From Acidobacteriaceae bacterium (lineage in GTDB: Bacteria; Acidobacteriota; Terriglobia; Bryobacterales; Bryobacteraceae), in contig JAFARV010000635.1 in assembly GCA_019245255.1 (NCBI GenBank), positions 1-6,873 on the forward strand: 6,873 nt of DNA, given 5' to 3'. Below, piece after piece: positions 5,360 to 6,873 of this stretch. The notes beneath the pieces are model-generated. The model saw nothing but the letters and a program-made list of their open reading frames with translations. It ran no database searches and had not been told where the DNA came from. The stretch's first letter is position 1. Each line of letters starts with the position of its first letter. A program made the position numbers and the translations under genes.

Positions 5360-6873
5360 GCCGGATCACGCCTGAAGTGATCGCAGCGCATCAGTTGACT
5401 CCATCCGAGTACGAAAAGATCGTCAGCTTACTCGGGCGTGAGCCTTCGTTTACCGAATTGGGGATCTTCAGTGTTATGTGGAGCGAACACTGTTCATATA
5501 AGAGCACGCGCATCCACCTGAAGAAACTCCCAACCGAAGGCAGGTATGTCCTCCAGGGTCCAGGTGAGAACGCCGGCATTATCGACATCGGCGATGGTTA
5601 TGCCATAGCTTTCAAGATCGAATCGCATAATCATCCGAGCTTCATCGAGCCATTTCAGGGGGCCGCAACAGGTGTCGGTGGCATTTTACGGGACATTTTC
5701 ACCATGGGCGCGTTGCCCATTGCGGTGCTGGACTCTATTCGCTTCGGGAGACTGGATGATCCAAATGCAGGCGAGAGAAACCGGCGCATTCTGCAGGGCG
5801 TGGTTTCAGGAATCGGTCATTACGGAAACTGCTTCGGCGTGCCGACTGTTGGCGGCGAGTGCGTTTTTGAGGAGAGCTACGATGGCAATCCTTTAGTCAA
5901 CGTGTTCGCGCTGGGCGTTTTTCGTCACGATGAAATCTTTTATGGACGGGCAACGGGCGTAGGTAACCCGGTCATCTATGTAGGAGCCAAGACCGGTCGC
6001 GACGGAATCCACGGTGCGTCTATGGCCTCGGCGGAATTCACGGAGGAGTCGAAGCAAAAGCGCCCGAACGTGCAGGTCGGCGATCCGTTTGTGGAAAAGC
6101 TGCTGCTGGAGGCGTGCCTGGAAGCTATGAGAACGGGAGCAGTTGTCGGCATCCAGGACATGGGAGCGGCGGGATTAACATCCTCGAGTTGCGAGATGGG
6201 CAGCCGGGCTGGAACCGGAATCGACATCGACCTCGATCGCGTACCGCAGCGCGAATCCGGCATGAGCGCATACGAAATGATGCTCTCGGAATCGCAGGAA
6301 CGGATGCTCCTGGTAGCGCAAAGAGGCCGCGAACGCGAGATTATAGACGTGTTCAGAAAGTGGGGACTCGACGCTGTCGAGATCGGAACAGTTACCGCCG
6401 ACGGTATGCTGCGTGTCCGCCATCACGGCAAAATTGCAGCCGAGATCCCGAACCGGGCACTTGCCGACGAAGCCCCGCGGTACGACCGCCCGCATACTAC
6501 GCCCTTGCGAATGGGGCAGTCGAAACCTCCGGCATTCCAAAGCCAAGATCTAACTACCGATCTGAAGACGCTGCTCGAATCGGGCGACATCTGCTCGAAG
6601 CGCTGGATCTACGAACAATACGACTATCAGGTGCGGACAAACACCATTGCCGGGCCGGGCGCCGAGGCGGCGGTGGTCCGAGTCAAGGGGACCAACACAT
6701 CTCTCGCCATATCGCTCGACGGCAACGGCCGATACTGCGCTCTCGATCCTCGGGAAGGAACCAAACTTATCGTCGCCGAATGCTGCCGCAATCTGTCGAC
6801 TGTAGGCGCACTCCCAGTCGCGACCACAAACAACCTGAATTTTGGTAACCCCGAGAAGCCGGACATTATGGCG
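5356..6873 (+). CDS. purL: Phosphoribosylformylglycinamidine synthase, synthetase subunit PurL (3' end cut by the right edge)
   Basis: PurL uses ATP and ammonia delivered by PurQ to convert FGAR to FGAM in the cytosol. The frame is open from the ATG at 5356 to the window end, giving 506 residues. Small-type PurL is roughly 720-760 residues, so about a third is missing. Visible blocks are WSEHCSYKST (42-51, catalytic His45), ESHNHPSFIEPFQGAATGVGG (89-109), GAKTGRDGIHGASM (210-223), QDMGAAGLTSSSCEM (267-281), SESQERM (311-317), and the start of the second ATP-grasp-like half with NNLNFGNPE (492-500). The N-terminus lacks the long extra domain of the fused E. coli-type enzyme, so this is the small, PurQ/PurS-dependent form. 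The start overlaps the purQ stop by four bases (ATGA), and no separate ribosome site is seen, which implies translational coupling. No frameshift or stop was found. Confidence 0.97.
   Translation, partial: MSRITPEVIAAHQLTPSEYEKIVSLLGREPSFTELGIFSVMWSEHCSYKSTRIHLKKLPTEGRYVLQGPGENAGIIDIGDGYAIAFKIESHNHPSFIEPFQGAATGVGGILRDIFTMGALPIAVLDSIRFGRLDDPNAGERNRRILQGVVSGIGHYGNCFGVPTVGGECVFEESYDGNPLVNVFALGVFRHDEIFYGRATGVGNPVIYVGAKTGRDGIHGASMASAEFTEESKQKRPNVQVGDPFVEKLLLEACLEAMRTGAVVGIQDMGAAGLTSSSCEMGSRAGTGIDIDLDRVPQRESGMSAYEMMLSESQERMLLVAQRGREREIIDVFRKWGLDAVEIGTVTADGMLRVRHHGKIAAEIPNRALADEAPRYDRPHTTPLRMGQSKPPAFQSQDLTTDLKTLLESGDICSKRWIYEQYDYQVRTNTIAGPGAEAAVVRVKGTNTSLAISLDGNGRYCALDPREGTKLIVAECCRNLSTVGALPVATTNNLNFGNPEKPDIMA

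Noticed and set aside
6114..6848. A 244-codon plus-strand frame and minus-strand frames inside purL
   Set aside because: The purL frame is open throughout and carries every expected motif. The alternatives are rich in Arg and Pro, typical of shifted frames in GC-rich DNA.
1..6873. CRISPR array, transposon, integrase, tRNA or rRNA gene
   Set aside because: No repeated spacer pattern, transposase or integrase motifs, terminal repeats, or tRNA-like sequence were seen. Gene spacing leaves no room for long RNA genes.

Overview
The window reads as chromosomal DNA of a free-living, moderately GC-rich bacterium. It is packed with core genes in short operons and has almost no spacer DNA. No mobile element, CRISPR array, rRNA or tRNA was seen. 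The best guess at phylum is Acidobacteriota (a Solibacter/Bryobacter-like lineage, perhaps from a metagenome). This rests on a small basic protein at 2463-2741 whose C-terminal helix resembles small hypothetical proteins I associate with acidobacteria, and on a bacterial-type split purine synthase (separate PurQ and small-type PurL). It is an inference from family resemblance, not a database result.

There are four transcription units. (1) Minus strand, 1935 to 1: archease, RtcB RNA ligase, then the first 22 codons of a probable secreted protein cut by the left edge. The genes are 2-3 bases apart. (2) Plus strand, 1968-3147: D-aminoacyl-tRNA deacylase (dtd), a 92-residue basic coiled-coil protein, and holo-ACP synthase (acpS). 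(3) Minus strand, 4305-3192: greA followed by a CDP-alcohol phosphatidyltransferase with a complete catalytic motif. Units 2 and 3 converge on a 44-base gap containing a small perfect hairpin. (4) Plus strand, 4422 to the right edge: an 82-residue protein with a Tudor-like, UvrD/PcrA C-terminus-like fold, then purQ and the first 506 codons of purL, which overlaps purQ by ATGA.

Functionally, unit 1 and the start of unit 2 place RNA repair (RtcB and its activator archease) back to back with tRNA proofreading (Dtd). Unit 2 ends with activation of the fatty-acid carrier protein. Unit 3 combines transcript-cleavage factor GreA with phospholipid head-group synthesis. Unit 4 is the fourth step of purine synthesis (FGAR to FGAM).

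I found no convincing undescribed system. The points most worth a second look are the Tudor-like small protein in the slot where purS often sits, with no purS visible; the basic AT-hook-like protein between dtd and acpS; the secreted protein coupled to rtcB; and a promoter at 4367-4396 whose two boxes each lie in an 11-base inverted repeat.
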